A stretch of DNA of 64,000 bases from Flavobacterium frigoris (GCF_900111075.1 NZ_FOFZ01000002.1:1-64000), one strand, 5' to 3'. Counted from the stretch's first letter, positions 44,874 to 54,539 are shown. Numbers and translations: made by a program. The notes: generated by a model not told the origin, from the sequence alone.

Positions 44874-46490
44874 ATGAAATCAATAATTCACTATATATCA
44901 ACACTTTGTATTGTATTAACATTTGCTAGCTGTGGAAAAGACAGTACAGAAAATAAAGACCATCTTGTTTTTCGTTACAATGAAAGTGCTAATATCACTT
45001 CTCTTGACCCTGCTTTCTCAAAAGTACAATCAAACATCTGGGCTTGTAACCACATTTTCAATGGTTTACTACAACTGGACGAAAAATTAAATATCCAACC
45101 CGATATTGCCAAATCTTGGACTATTTCTGCTGATGCGAAAACCTATACTTTTAGGTTGCGAAATGACATCTATTTCCAAAAACACATCTTATTTGGTAAA
45201 GACAGCACCAGAATTGTAAAAGCCTCCGATTTTGAATACAGCCTCAACCGATTACTAGACGAGAAAGTAGCTTCTCCCGGTGGTTGGGTTTTACAAAACG
45301 TAGAAAGCTTCAAAGCACAAAATGACAGCGTTTTTGAAATCAAACTAACCAAACCTTTTCCCGCTTTTCTAGGTTTAATGGCCATGAAATATGCCTCGGT
45401 CGTACCAAAAGAAGTGGTGTCCCATTATAGTAGTGAATTTCGTTCACACCCTATAGGAACAGGTCCTTTCCAAATGAAACTATGGGAAGAAAACGTAAAA
45501 CTGGTCTTGCGAAAAAACCCTTTATTTTATGAAAAAGACGAAAAAGGAAATTCACTGCCTTATCTAGAAGCCGTTGCTATTACTTTTTTACCAGACAAGC
45601 AAAGTGGTTTTCTACAATTCATACAAGGAAAATTAGATTTCACTTCCGGTCTTGATCCTTCCTATAAAGATGATATTCTGACCCAAAAGGGAGAACTACA
45701 GCCCAAATACAAAAACGAGATTAACCTGATTACTGGGCCTTACCTTAATACCGAGTACCTTGGATTTAGAATGGATGGCAACAACAAAGCAGTATTAGAC
45801 TTACGTATTCGGCAAGCGATGAATTACGGTTTCGACCGCCAAAAAATGATTACCTATTTGCGAAATAATATGGGAACGCCGGCAGTAAATGGAATTATCC
45901 CTGCAGGTTTACCCAGTTTTAATAATGCCAAAGGATACTCCTACGATATCGAAAAAGCGAAAAAATTAGTGAATGAGTATAAGAAAGCTACGGGTGACAA
46001 AAATCCTGTTATTCAATTAAGCACGAATGCTTCTTATGTAGACATTGGAGAGTTTTTGCAACGAGAGTGGCAAAAAATAGGATTAGACGTTCAGGTCGAT
46101 ATAAGTCCTCCTTCTACGTTGCGTCAAGCTATTTCTACCGGTAAAGTTTCTTTTTTTAGAGCGAGTTGGATTGCTGATTACCCTGATGCTGAGAATTATT
46201 TATCGCTGTTTTACAGTAACAATTTCTCTCCAAACGGACCAAACTACACTCATTTTAAAAATGAAGAATTCGATCGTTTATACGAACAAGCGTTTAAGGA
46301 AACGGATGATCAAAAACGTTTTGTTTTGTATCAAAAAATGGACAAAATCATTATTGACCAAGCACCAATAATTCCTTTGTTTTATGACAAAGTAGCCCGG
46401 TTTACCAGAAAAAATATCACAGGCTTAGGAATTAACCCCTTGAATTTATTGAGTCTAAAAAAAGTGAGAAAAAAATTAAATCAATTTTAA
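44874..46490 (+). CDS. ABC transporter substrate-binding lipoprotein, family 5 (oligopeptide/OppA-like)
   Basis: 538 residues. Lipobox Cys20 (LTFASC). SITSLDPAF-type opening (here NITSLDPAFSKVQSNIW), the SBP_bac_5 signature HPIGTGPFQMKLW, and NYGFDRQKMI are family 5 features. It should bind peptides or other small ligands outside the inner membrane and pass them to an ABC permease, which is not nearby. The gene is divergent from mtaB across 87 nt. Confidence 0.88.
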   Translation: MKSIIHYISTLCIVLTFASCGKDSTENKDHLVFRYNESANITSLDPAFSKVQSNIWACNHIFNGLLQLDEKLNIQPDIAKSWTISADAKTYTFRLRNDIYFQKHILFGKDSTRIVKASDFEYSLNRLLDEKVASPGGWVLQNVESFKAQNDSVFEIKLTKPFPAFLGLMAMKYASVVPKEVVSHYSSEFRSHPIGTGPFQMKLWEENVKLVLRKNPLFYEKDEKGNSLPYLEAVAITFLPDKQSGFLQFIQGKLDFTSGLDPSYKDDILTQKGELQPKYKNEINLITGPYLNTEYLGFRMDGNNKAVLDLRIRQAMNYGFDRQKMITYLRNNMGTPAVNGIIPAGLPSFNNAKGYSYDIEKAKKLVNEYKKATGDKNPVIQLSTNASYVDIGEFLQREWQKIGLDVQVDISPPSTLRQAISTGKVSFFRASWIADYPDAENYLSLFYSNNFSPNGPNYTHFKNEEFDRLYEQAFKETDDQKRFVLYQKMDKIIIDQAPIIPLFYDKVARFTRKNITGLGINPLNLLSLKKVRKKLNQF

Positions 46491-46663
46491 AGAATAAGAT
46501 ACTAGACACGATCACAGTACTCTATTAAAAATTATTAGGAGTAATAGTAACAAATCATAGATTCCTGCATTTACTTTTAAAAAAAGACTTATTTTTGACG
46601 TGTAAAGAAAATTTGTCGAAGAAATCCTATCGAAAAGCCACAACAGCAAATTAAAACTCAACT

Positions 46664-47185
46664 ATGAAAAATTTATACTCAACACTATTTTTAATTTTTT
46701 CCTGTATTACAATTTCACAAGCTCAAAGCAATAATATTACATCATCAAACCCATTTCCCACATTAAGCACATTGACTACCTGGGCTACTTACAATTCTCA
46801 AACTAAATTTGATTTAGAAATTAGAGCTTTAGGATTTACATTTGAAGAAAAAACAGCAGCTACAGCAACGACCTCCTATACTTACATTCGCAAAACTGCA
46901 GTTAGCAACATTAACTATACCGATCGTATTGTGTATAAAATTGCCAATAACAATTCTGCAAGTATCATTTCATTAGTAACCGCTTCAACTGATTTAGTTA
47001 GTTTTTACACGCCACAACTAATGAGTTATAAAAGTATGAAATGTGAAAATGAAATGGCCAAAGATGCTAAAACGACTTGCTCATGTTTCGAAAATGCTAA
47101 ATTTTCAATAGATATTTGTGACGAAAGAGTAAAATTATCAATGGGTGACGGTAATACCTATTTCCTTTCAGTTGCAATAAAATAA
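46664..47185 (+). CDS. Hypothetical secreted protein
   Basis: 173 residues with a signal peptide ending TISQAQ. The mature part has no recognised domain; it contains a short Cys pattern near the C-terminus (MKCENEM...TCSCFENAKFSIDICDERVKLSMGDG, cysteines about 126-150). No neighbour on its strand. The 173 nt upstream hold no clear signal. It converges with the Cof gene with 10 nt between. Function unknown. Confidence 0.65.
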   Translation: MKNLYSTLFLIFSCITISQAQSNNITSSNPFPTLSTLTTWATYNSQTKFDLEIRALGFTFEEKTAATATTSYTYIRKTAVSNINYTDRIVYKIANNNSASIISLVTASTDLVSFYTPQLMSYKSMKCENEMAKDAKTTCSCFENAKFSIDICDERVKLSMGDGNTYFLSVAIK

Positions 47186-47195
47186 AGCTGTATTT

Positions 47196-47993
47196 TTAAT
47201 TTAAGATAAAACGTCTTACTACCTCAGCAACACCGTGGTCATTATTTGAGGCAACAATAACATTCGCTCTGTCTCTTAATTCAGGAGTAACGTTATCGAC
47301 CCAAACACCTAAGCCCGCATATTCTATCATCGTCAAATCATTCCCTGCGTTCCCAACAGCGATAATTTCACTTTGCTGAATACCCAGTTTCTCTGCCAAT
47401 ATTTTTATACTTGCTGCTTTGTCTATACCATTTTGCGCCACTTCGAGGAAAAAAGGTTTTGACATACTCACGCTCAAATGAGGCATGGCTAGTTTCAAGT
47501 CCTTCTCCACTTCTTTTAGATAACTTGGCTCTTCCAATAAAATACATTTCACAGCCGATGAAGTAACAGCAGCCTTGAAATCCAATACTTTATTGTGCAA
47601 TAAACCTGTAATATTTAGCTCAATATCGATATACTCTGAATTTGTTTCGCTCACTACTTTACCATCAAGATACGTAATGATATGCGTTTTACTTTTTATG
47701 CTATACTCGTACAACTCGTGTATTTGCTCCTGCGTTAAGGTTTGTTCAAAAATCACTTTGTCCTCTTTTAAATCGGTGATTACAGCGCCATTATAAGAAA
47801 TCATATAGGAATTGTCCATTTTCAATTCCTTGGCATAAGCGGTCATTGCAGGCGTTGGTCTCCCCGATGCCAAAATAACATACACTCCTTTTTCCTGCGC
47901 TTGTAAAAGCATTTCTTTATTTTCTTCCGAAATTTTATGGTCGTCTGTCAACAAGGTATCATCCATATCTATAACCAGCATCTTATATTTCAT
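47196..47993 (-). CDS. Cof-type HAD phosphatase
   Basis: 265 residues, the normal length. Motif I is VIDMDDTLL (Asp9, Asp11), motif II is the Ser of ASGRPTPAM, motif III includes Lys of ISMSKPF or the KAASI region, and motif IV is AVGNAGNDLTMI. The C2-type cap lies between. Cof enzymes dephosphorylate sugar phosphates, phosphorylated vitamins or nucleotides. It is monocistronic; the actual substrate is not evident. Confidence 0.92.
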   Translation of the reverse strand: MKYKMLVIDMDDTLLTDDHKISEENKEMLLQAQEKGVYVILASGRPTPAMTAYAKELKMDNSYMISYNGAVITDLKEDKVIFEQTLTQEQIHELYEYSIKSKTHIITYLDGKVVSETNSEYIDIELNITGLLHNKVLDFKAAVTSSAVKCILLEEPSYLKEVEKDLKLAMPHLSVSMSKPFFLEVAQNGIDKAASIKILAEKLGIQQSEIIAVGNAGNDLTMIEYAGLGVWVDNVTPELRDRANVIVASNNDHGVAEVVRRFILN

Positions 47994-48023
47994 CTATTTT
48001 ATTATAATTGTGATGTAAATCAT

Positions 48024-48065
48024 TAAAAAAGAAAACCCTGATATCATAATTGACAGCCAGGGTTT
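48024..48065 (-). terminator. Terminator of the DUF2007/DEAD-like pair
   Basis: aaaccctg and cagggttt (48033-48040, 48058-48065) pair; on the minus strand the stem is followed by TTTTCTTTTTT. Confidence 0.75.
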
Positions 48066-48091
48066 AATTTGTATGAATAATCAATTCTTTA

Positions 48092-48310
48092 TTAAATACT
48101 TAATCTAAATTCTTCGATAACTGGATTTGCTTTTGCAAAATCAGTTTCCTGTATGAAAACCTCAACAGCCGAACCCGAACTTCCAAAACCCGCTAATCTA
48201 GCAGATTGAATATTATCTTTCATCACTGTATCAACACCTGCTGCTTCAATTTTTTCTTTTAAAGCCAATGCTAATATTTCACTTCCTGAAAACACTTTCA
48301 TTAATCCCAT
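48092..48310 (-). CDS. DUF2007 small protein
   Basis: 72 residues. The pattern VFSGSEILALALKEKIEAAG, then VDTVMKDNIQSARLAGFG and a final VEVFIQETDFAKANPVIEEF is a ferredoxin-like DUF2007 domain, sometimes called signal-transducing protein but without known function. MKVFSG three residues in is an alternative start. It follows the DEAD-like gene with 16 nt between and a terminator after it, so the two form one transcript. Confidence 0.8.
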   Translation of the reverse strand: MGLMKVFSGSEILALALKEKIEAAGVDTVMKDNIQSARLAGFGSSGSAVEVFIQETDFAKANPVIEEFRLSI

Positions 48311-48326
48311 GGTAATTTATTTTATA

Positions 48327-48977
48327 TTATTTTGTATCCTCTTCTTCCTCATCCTCTTCTTCGCCTTCTTCTATTTCGAATAGATAAGGCTCTACCATCA
48401 TTTTATCAGCAAGACTTTCTATTCGATCTGAAAGTCGATCTGCAAAGATAATGCGTTGTGTTTTACTGATACTGTTTGACATACGCATCAGTTTCGTTTC
48501 ATGACGTAATTTCAATATAGGATCTGCATCATCAATAATAAACATTTTCAATCTGTTTACATTAAAACCTGCAGTGGTAAACATTTCGTTCAACTTAATT
48601 GGAGTCCCTATCAATACATCAACTCCACCTGAAATATAATTTTTGTCATATTCCATATCACCTCTATCGTGCACTCCGTATACTACTAGATCAGTATATC
48701 TTTCGAATTTTTCGAAGATAGCTTCCATTTCTAACACCTTGGCTTTATCTTCTACAATAATCAAAGCACGAGGCGACTGTTCTCCCTCGCAAACTAACTG
48801 CTGGATCACATTGATCACAATAGTGGTCGATTTTCCGCTTCCCTTTGGCGCAATAATAATACAATCTGCACCACTTTTCAAAGCAGAAAAAGTATCTTTT
48901 TGTAAAGTGTTAGCCTCGGTTAAACCGTTATCAACTAATCCTTCTCGTAACTTTTCGTTTATTTTCTTTAATTTCAT
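48327..48977 (-). CDS. One-domain DEAD-box-like protein without helicase domain 2
   Basis: 216 residues. Features of RecA domain 1 of DEAD helicases are present: a Q-motif glutamine (NTLQKDTF), Walker A APKGSGKST, motif Ib GTPIKLNEM and motif II DDAD (in IIDDADPI) instead of DEAD. Motif III SAT is FAD. Domain 2 with motifs IV-VI is absent; instead the protein ends in an acidic tail of repeated Glu and Asp. It should bind ATP but cannot unwind RNA as DEAD proteins do. It begins the operon with the DUF2007 gene. The frame ends with a natural stop, so it is not an obvious truncation. Confidence 0.8.
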   Translation of the reverse strand: MKLKKINEKLREGLVDNGLTEANTLQKDTFSALKSGADCIIIAPKGSGKSTTIVINVIQQLVCEGEQSPRALIIVEDKAKVLEMEAIFEKFERYTDLVVYGVHDRGDMEYDKNYISGGVDVLIGTPIKLNEMFTTAGFNVNRLKMFIIDDADPILKLRHETKLMRMSNSISKTQRIIFADRLSDRIESLADKMMVEPYLFEIEEGEEEDEEEEDTK

Positions 48978-49049
48978 TTGGTATTATTGAAAGAGTAAAA
49001 AACAGTAAAATTGAATTCCAATTGCTGTATTTTAATCATTAATTTATTT

Positions 49050-50213
49050 TTATTTACTAGCAAACAGCTTCACGTCATTTTTAGAAATTTCACTTCCTCC
49101 AAGGATAATCAAACGTTCCACTACATTACGTAGTTCCCGAATATTTCCAGTCCAATCGTATTCCTGCAATAGTTTAACAGCGTCTCCAGAAAACTTCTTC
49201 ACTGCATTTCCTTGCTCAGAAGCAATTTTGTCTGCAAAATGCGAAATCAGCATCGGAATATCTTCGCGTCTTTCATTCAATGAAGGCACTTTGATCAAGA
49301 TAACGGCCAGCCTATGGTATAAATCCTCACGGAAACGACCTTCTGCAATTTCGACTTTCAAATCTTTATTGGTAGCCGCCATGACACGAACATCTACTTT
49401 AATATCTTTATCTGCTCCTACTCTTGTAATCATGCTTTCTTGCAATGCACGCAGTACTTTGGCTTGAGCCGAAAGACTCATATCGCCAATTTCATCCAAG
49501 AAAATAGTTCCTTTATCTGCAGCTTCAAATTTACCAGCACGATCTTTTACTGCTGATGTAAAAGCTCCTTTTACGTGTCCAAACAATTCGCTTTCTATCA
49601 ATTCAGAAGGAATCGCAGCACAGTTCACTTCAATTAAAGGAAAGTTTGCGCGTTCACTTTTTTCATGCAATTGATGCGCCACTAGTTCCTTACCCGTTCC
49701 GTTTGGCCCCGTTATAAGTACACGCGCATCTGTTTGGGCTACTTTATCAATCATCACTTTTATGTGCTCAATTGCTTCGCTATCCCCAATCATTTCGTAA
49801 TTCTTGCTGACTTTCTTTCTTAAAATCTTATTTTCAACTACAAGTTGTTTTTTGTCCAATGCATTTCTGACCGTATTCAACAATCGGTTTAAATCCGGTG
49901 GTTTTGAGATATAATCAAAGGCACCCAGTCGCATTGTATTGATAGCCGTTTCCATATCACCATGACCAGAAATCATAACAATAGGAATTTCTGGTTTTAT
50001 TTTTTTGACTGCTTCAAGTAATTCGACACCATCCATTTTTGGCATCTTTATATCGCACAAAACAAGATCGTAATCGTTATTTTTTATTTTTTCATAACCA
50101 GCCACACCATCCTCTGCATCTTCAACCTGATAGGTATCGCTCTCTTCAGAAAGTATTTTAGTCAGTACTCTTCGAATAGCGGCTTCGTCTTCTATGATTA
50201 ATATTTTACTCAT
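49050..50213 (-). CDS. NtrC-family sigma-54 activator lacking the DNA-binding domain
   Basis: 387 residues. An N-terminal receiver domain has phosphorylation site Asp54 (LVLCDIKMPKMDG). The AAA+ domain has Walker A GPNGTGKE, GAFTSA in place of GAFTGA, Walker B GTIFLDEIGDM and the final NIRELRNVVERLI. It stops right after this, so the Fis-type helix-turn-helix that binds enhancers is missing. Such activators (for example FlgR of Helicobacter) act from solution. A sensor kinase is not adjacent. It should switch on sigma-54 promoters, though targets are unknown. The gene is downstream of the ABC exporter genes on the same strand. Confidence 0.88.
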   Translation of the reverse strand: MSKILIIEDEAAIRRVLTKILSEESDTYQVEDAEDGVAGYEKIKNNDYDLVLCDIKMPKMDGVELLEAVKKIKPEIPIVMISGHGDMETAINTMRLGAFDYISKPPDLNRLLNTVRNALDKKQLVVENKILRKKVSKNYEMIGDSEAIEHIKVMIDKVAQTDARVLITGPNGTGKELVAHQLHEKSERANFPLIEVNCAAIPSELIESELFGHVKGAFTSAVKDRAGKFEAADKGTIFLDEIGDMSLSAQAKVLRALQESMITRVGADKDIKVDVRVMAATNKDLKVEIAEGRFREDLYHRLAVILIKVPSLNERREDIPMLISHFADKIASEQGNAVKKFSGDAVKLLQEYDWTGNIRELRNVVERLIILGGSEISKNDVKLFASK

Positions 50214-50285
50214 ATCTATTTTGATTATTAGTATTTGGCTTTTTGAAGTTCCGTCTCAACGAAACAACAAGCAACCAAGTAAACT

Positions 50286-51602
50286 TTAATATTTAAGCCA
50301 TTTGTATAACTCTTTCCACGTTGGTTTCTTTCCGTACATCAGGATTCCCACACGATATATTTTTGCTGCAAACCAAACTACTGAAAAGAAAGTGGCAAAT
50401 AACAAGCTTACCGAGATGGCAATTTGCCACAAAGGTACGCCAAACGGAATTCGCATTAACATAACAATAGGCGATGTCAGCGGAATCATCGAAAAAACAA
50501 CTGCTAGAGTACCGTGCGGATCATTGATTACACTAAAAAATCCTACATAAACACTCAGCATTAGAGGCATAATGATAGGCAGAAGAAATTGTTGAGAATC
50601 GGTTTGATTATCAACAGCGGCACCAATTGCAGCGTAAAAAGAGCTATATAAAAAGTATCCGCCAATGAAATAAACTACAAAACCAATCAATATACTCGCA
50701 ATTGGCAAGTTCCACAACTCCTTGATATACATTTGTGCAGTACCAGACAATTCATGCTGTGCCTGATCCATCAATTCAGGTGAAACCCTTGCTGTTGGAC
50801 CAACATTTACCCCAAAAAACAAGGAAGCAGCAAACATCAGCGAAAGTCCTATTATGGCCCATATAAAAAATTGAAGAATTCCTGCCAGTGAGGTTCCGAT
50901 AATCTTACCAATCATCAACTGAAATGGCTTTACCGACGAGATAATTATTTCGATAATACGATTTGTTTTTTCTTCTATCACACTTCTCATCACCATATTA
51001 CCATAAATGATAATAAACATCATAATCAGGTATCCAAATCCACCTCCAATGGCAATTTTTATTTCATTAAGCCCTTTTACACTTTGCTCACCTGAAGCCT
51101 TTGCCAAGCTTATATTAACCTTTGACTGGGCATTTCTAATCGCCAAAGTATCCAAATTTGCTTCTACTAGATTGGTTTTAGTGATTTTATTGGCAACGAT
51201 ATCCTGAACCTTTTCTATAAACGATATACTCGGACTACTGTTAGATATAAATTGAATTTTATTTTCTAAGTCGGCAGCATTAGTGGTATTCGGGATCAGC
51301 AACAAACCCTCATAATTTTCATTAGTGATACTATCTTTTAAGAATTTAGAATCAATTAAAGATAAATCAAGGTATTTATATTCACTTTTCGGATTGTTTT
51401 GCGCGATAAACTCTTTCACAAACAGACCCGACTCATCATGAATCGCAATTCGTTTTGTTTCTGCTTTCATCGAACTTAAATACCCCACAAATGCGGCAAT
51501 ACCCACAAATAGCAGCGGACTTAAAAAGGTCATAACTATAAAAGATTTATTACGCACTTTGGCAATAAACTCTCTTTTTATGATTAATGAAATAATACTC
51601 AT
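50286..51602 (-). CDS. ABC-2 type exporter permease (NatB-like)
   Basis: 438 residues. One N-terminal membrane segment (about 20-40), a long periplasmic domain (about 45-195), then five or six membrane segments. MSIISLIIKREFIAKVRNKSF is the typical amphipathic start; MRSVIEEKTNRIIEIIISS and PFQLMIGKIIG are the ABC2 permease core. It would pair with the ATPase encoded just upstream (51671-52594) to export Na+, drugs or lipids. The 68-nt gap between the genes contains a hairpin. Confidence 0.88.
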   Translation of the reverse strand: MSIISLIIKREFIAKVRNKSFIVMTFLSPLLFVGIAAFVGYLSSMKAETKRIAIHDESGLFVKEFIAQNNPKSEYKYLDLSLIDSKFLKDSITNENYEGLLLIPNTTNAADLENKIQFISNSSPSISFIEKVQDIVANKITKTNLVEANLDTLAIRNAQSKVNISLAKASGEQSVKGLNEIKIAIGGGFGYLIMMFIIIYGNMVMRSVIEEKTNRIIEIIISSVKPFQLMIGKIIGTSLAGILQFFIWAIIGLSLMFAASLFFGVNVGPTARVSPELMDQAQHELSGTAQMYIKELWNLPIASILIGFVVYFIGGYFLYSSFYAAIGAAVDNQTDSQQFLLPIIMPLMLSVYVGFFSVINDPHGTLAVVFSMIPLTSPIVMLMRIPFGVPLWQIAISVSLLFATFFSVVWFAAKIYRVGILMYGKKPTWKELYKWLKY

Positions 51603-51626
51603 TTAGATTTATGATTTATGATTAAC

Positions 51627-51653
51627 GATTTTAGATTTCAGAAATCTAAAATC
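51627..51653. repeat. Hairpin and short direct repeats inside the ABC operon
   Basis: gattttagattt and aaatctaaaatc pair perfectly around cag. Upstream, gatttatgatttatgatt is a short direct repeat. The site is between ATPase and permease genes and lacks a T-run, so it may limit but not end transcription. Confidence 0.5.
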
Positions 51654-51670
51654 ATAACATTAAAAATTAT

Positions 51671-52594
51671 TTACTTTTCGCTTACTGTTTGAATAAAGAT
51701 ATCATTGACACTTGGGATTTTTTCGACAAAATGCGTGACTTGTCCTCTTTGTGTCAAGACCTGCAGCAATTCATTTGGCATAGCATTACCCAATTGGATT
51801 TCCAGTTTCAATTCTTTGCCCAGAGATTTAAAATTCGCAGGAGAAACCGTAAACTTCTGAGTGATATCATACATCAGACCTTCTACATTCTCAGATACAA
51901 TACCTACCTCAAAACTATTGGTTTTAAATTGGCGTTTAACATCGTCTAACTTTCCTTCAATCAGCTTATTTGATTTATGGATTAGAGCAATATGATCACA
52001 CAATTCTTCGACACTTTCCATACGGTGTGTAGAAAATATAATCGTAGCTCCCTCATCTCGCAACGCCAGAATTTCATCTTTAATTACATTTGCATTCACT
52101 GGATCAAAACCAGAAAAAGGTTCATCAAAAATCAACAATTTAGGTTTGTGCAAGACACAAACGACAAATTGAATTTTTTGAGCCATCCCTTTAGAAAGTT
52201 CTTGAATTTTTTTATTCCACCACCCTTGAATTCCTAATCTATCAAACCAATATTCCAATTGTTTTTTGGCTTCTGCTTTTGACAGCCCTTTCATTTGAGC
52301 CAAATACAAACATTGCTCGCCTACTTTCATACTCGTATATAACCCTCTTTCTTCTGGAAGATAGCCTATGTATTGTACGTGTTTGGGCTGCAGTTTTTCA
52401 CCGTCAAGGATGATCTCACCGCTATCAGGCAACGTAATTTGATTTATGATTCGGATTAAAGATGTTTTTCCGGCACCATTTGGACCTAAAAGCCCATAAA
52501 TACTGCCTTTAGGAACCGTTAATGAAACTTCGTTAAGCGCCACATAATCACCATATTGCTTTACGACTTTATTGACTTCAAGTAGAGTACTCAT
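51671..52594 (-). CDS. ABC exporter ATPase (NatA-like)
   Basis: 307 residues. Walker A GPNGAGKTS, Q-loop IGYLPEERGLY, a signature of the form ELSKGMAQKIQFV, Walker B LLIFDEPFSGFDPVN and switch His in FSTHRMESVEE. The C-terminal 70 residues are a DUF4162-type domain. These are features of NatA-type ATPases that work with one ABC-2 permease, here the next gene. It begins the operon; upstream is the terminator of dnaJ. Confidence 0.92.
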   Translation of the reverse strand: MSTLLEVNKVVKQYGDYVALNEVSLTVPKGSIYGLLGPNGAGKTSLIRIINQITLPDSGEIILDGEKLQPKHVQYIGYLPEERGLYTSMKVGEQCLYLAQMKGLSKAEAKKQLEYWFDRLGIQGWWNKKIQELSKGMAQKIQFVVCVLHKPKLLIFDEPFSGFDPVNANVIKDEILALRDEGATIIFSTHRMESVEELCDHIALIHKSNKLIEGKLDDVKRQFKTNSFEVGIVSENVEGLMYDITQKFTVSPANFKSLGKELKLEIQLGNAMPNELLQVLTQRGQVTHFVEKIPSVNDIFIQTVSEK

Positions 52595-52656
52595 GCTGAA
52601 ATTTGAATTTGTGTAAAAGTAAATAATTAGTATCGAAATAGATATAATTGTTACAT

Positions 52657-52689
52657 AAAAAAACCCACCCTCATTTTCACAAGGATGGG
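52657..52689 (-). terminator. dnaJ terminator
   Basis: On the minus strand cccatcc pairs with gggtggg (one G-U pair), followed by TTTTTTT. It lies 34 nt past the dnaJ stop. Confidence 0.85.
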
Positions 52690-52722
52690 AAACTTATATT
52701 TAATTTTTAACCTTTATAAAAA

Positions 52723-53847
52723 TTAAGAAAACATATCTTTTACTTTCTCGAAAAATGATTTGTCTGATTTTTCAGGATTTGGAACAAAATGTTCATCACT
52801 CATATTATTTTCGAAAAATAACTTTTGCTCTTTACTCATTGTTTTAGGAGTCCATACATTTACATGCACTAATAAATCACCACTTGCGTAACCATTTATA
52901 TTTGGAATACCTTTTCCTTTAAGTCTAAGAATCTTACCAGATTGAATTCCTTCTTCTAATTTGATTCTAACTTTTCCGTTTATAGCTTCGATATCTTTGG
53001 AAACTCCAAGAATCGCTTCAGGAAAACTAATGTATAAGTCATAATGCAAGTTCTCTCCTTCACGCTTCAAAAACTCATGTTCTAACTCTTCGATAGCTAC
53101 AATTAAATCACCTGGAACACTGTTTCCTGGCGCATCGTTTCCTTTGTTAGAAACTTTTAACTGCATTCCATCAACAACTCCCGCAGGAATTTTTATAGAA
53201 ACCGTTTCATCTTCAACAATCATTCCTTGAGAATCTGCTTCTGACGGTTTTTTATCTAGAATCTGACCTGATCCACCACAAGTAGGGCAGGTAGATGCTG
53301 ATTGCATTCTTCCTAGAATCGTGTTAGTAACACGCATTACTTGTCCTTGACCATTACAAGTAGAACATGTTTTATAAGACACACCTGGCGCCTGAACTTT
53401 ACGTTTTACTTTTACTTTTTTCTCGACACCATTAGCAATTTCCTCTAATGTCAATTTTACTTTGATTCGTAGGTTGCTTCCTTTAGTTCTGCGTTGAGCT
53501 CCGCCTCCGCCTCCAAATCCGCCACCACCACCAAAGGCGCTACCGAAAATATCACCAAATTGGCTGAAGATATCATCCATGTTCATTCCAGCATGACCTC
53601 CGCCTCCGCCAAAACCTCCAGAACCATCAAAAGCTTGATGACCATACTGATCGTATTTTGCTTTTTTGTTCGGATCGCTTAATATTTCATAAGCTTCAGC
53701 AGCTACTTTGAACTTTTCTTCTGCCGATTTGTCTCCAGGGTTTTTGTCAGGGTGATGTTCTAATGCTTTTTTTCTGTAAGCTTTCTTTATCGCTGCTGCA
53801 TCAGCACCTTTTGAAATGCCTAATATCTCGTAAAAATCTTTTTTCAT
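52723..53847 (-). CDS. dnaJ: Chaperone DnaJ with a reduced zinc region
   Basis: 374 residues. The J domain has HPD at 32-34, then a Gly/Phe region (about 75-118), a zinc region and two C-terminal substrate domains. Only two of the four CxxCxGxG repeats are present: CSTCNGQG (Cys161, Cys164) and CPTCGGSG (Cys187, Cys190). Their spacing matches repeats II and III of E. coli DnaJ, so zinc site II stays and site I (repeats I and IV) is lost. It activates DnaK. It is cotranscribed with grpE (57 nt apart). Confidence 0.95.
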   Translation of the reverse strand: MKKDFYEILGISKGADAAAIKKAYRKKALEHHPDKNPGDKSAEEKFKVAAEAYEILSDPNKKAKYDQYGHQAFDGSGGFGGGGGHAGMNMDDIFSQFGDIFGSAFGGGGGFGGGGGAQRRTKGSNLRIKVKLTLEEIANGVEKKVKVKRKVQAPGVSYKTCSTCNGQGQVMRVTNTILGRMQSASTCPTCGGSGQILDKKPSEADSQGMIVEDETVSIKIPAGVVDGMQLKVSNKGNDAPGNSVPGDLIVAIEELEHEFLKREGENLHYDLYISFPEAILGVSKDIEAINGKVRIKLEEGIQSGKILRLKGKGIPNINGYASGDLLVHVNVWTPKTMSKEQKLFFENNMSDEHFVPNPEKSDKSFFEKVKDMFS

Positions 53848-53904
53848 CTTTATTTTTTCTTGTGAAAGTACGGACGCGATTAACTGCGTCTAAACCTGTC
53901 TACA

Positions 53905-54477
53905 TTACTGCCCTATAACAACTTTAGGAAATCGAATAATTTTATCTCCTAATTTATATCCTTTTTCAAGAACATCTACAATTTTCCCTTTCATATTTGG
54001 AGCAGGAATTTGAGTAATTGCTTCAGCAAAATCAGCATCAAATGAATCACCAGCTTTAACATCTACTTGTTCTAATCCTTTTGAAACTAGCGTGCTTTTC
54101 AATTTTTCATGAATAAGCTCTACTCCTTTCAATAGTAATTCGTCTTCTGATTTAAGTATTTCGACCAATGCTCTGTCAAAATCATCTAAAACAGGTAGCA
54201 TTGCTAAAAGAACCTCTTGATTTGCTGTCTTATACAAGTCAATACGTTCTTTTGAAGTTCGTCTTTTGTAATTTTCAAATTCTGCAAATAATCGTAAATA
54301 TTTATCTTTTTCTTTCGCTAAGTCTTGTGTCAATTGCTCCTCAACACTTAACTCATCAGCAACAATTTGTTCTTCAGTCGCATTGTTATCTAATGTTACA
54401 TCATCCATCTCTTTATCGATTTCTGTATTTTCAGTAGTCATATTACCTGTATTTTTAAAAATATTCTTAAACTTCAT
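53905..54477 (-). CDS. grpE: Nucleotide exchange factor GrpE
   Basis: 190 residues. An acidic N-terminal stretch precedes a long helix, and then the core KDKYLRLFAEFENYKRRTSK, LLAMLPVLDDFDRAL and the C-terminal beta part ending KVVIGQ. GrpE releases ADP from DnaK. The promoter at 54501-54532 is a good match, and dnaJ follows, so this is a two-gene chaperone operon; dnaK is elsewhere. MTTENT, 12 residues in, is another possible start. Confidence 0.95.
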   Translation of the reverse strand: MKFKNIFKNTGNMTTENTEIDKEMDDVTLDNNATEEQIVADELSVEEQLTQDLAKEKDKYLRLFAEFENYKRRTSKERIDLYKTANQEVLLAMLPVLDDFDRALVEILKSEDELLLKGVELIHEKLKSTLVSKGLEQVDVKAGDSFDADFAEAITQIPAPNMKGKIVDVLEKGYKLGDKIIRFPKVVIGQ

Positions 54478-54500
54478 TTTTTTTACTTTTCTTTGAATTG

Positions 54501-54532
54501 CAAAAGTACTGCCAATTCTAACTAAATGTCAA
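54501..54532 (-). promoter_or_regulatory. grpE-dnaJ promoter
   Basis: On the minus strand TTG (54530-54532), 21 nt, TACTTTTG (54501-54508): an exact Bacteroidota consensus pair, about 24 nt before the start codon. No CIRCE-type repeat was seen. Confidence 0.75.
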
Positions 54533-54539
54533 ATTGTCA

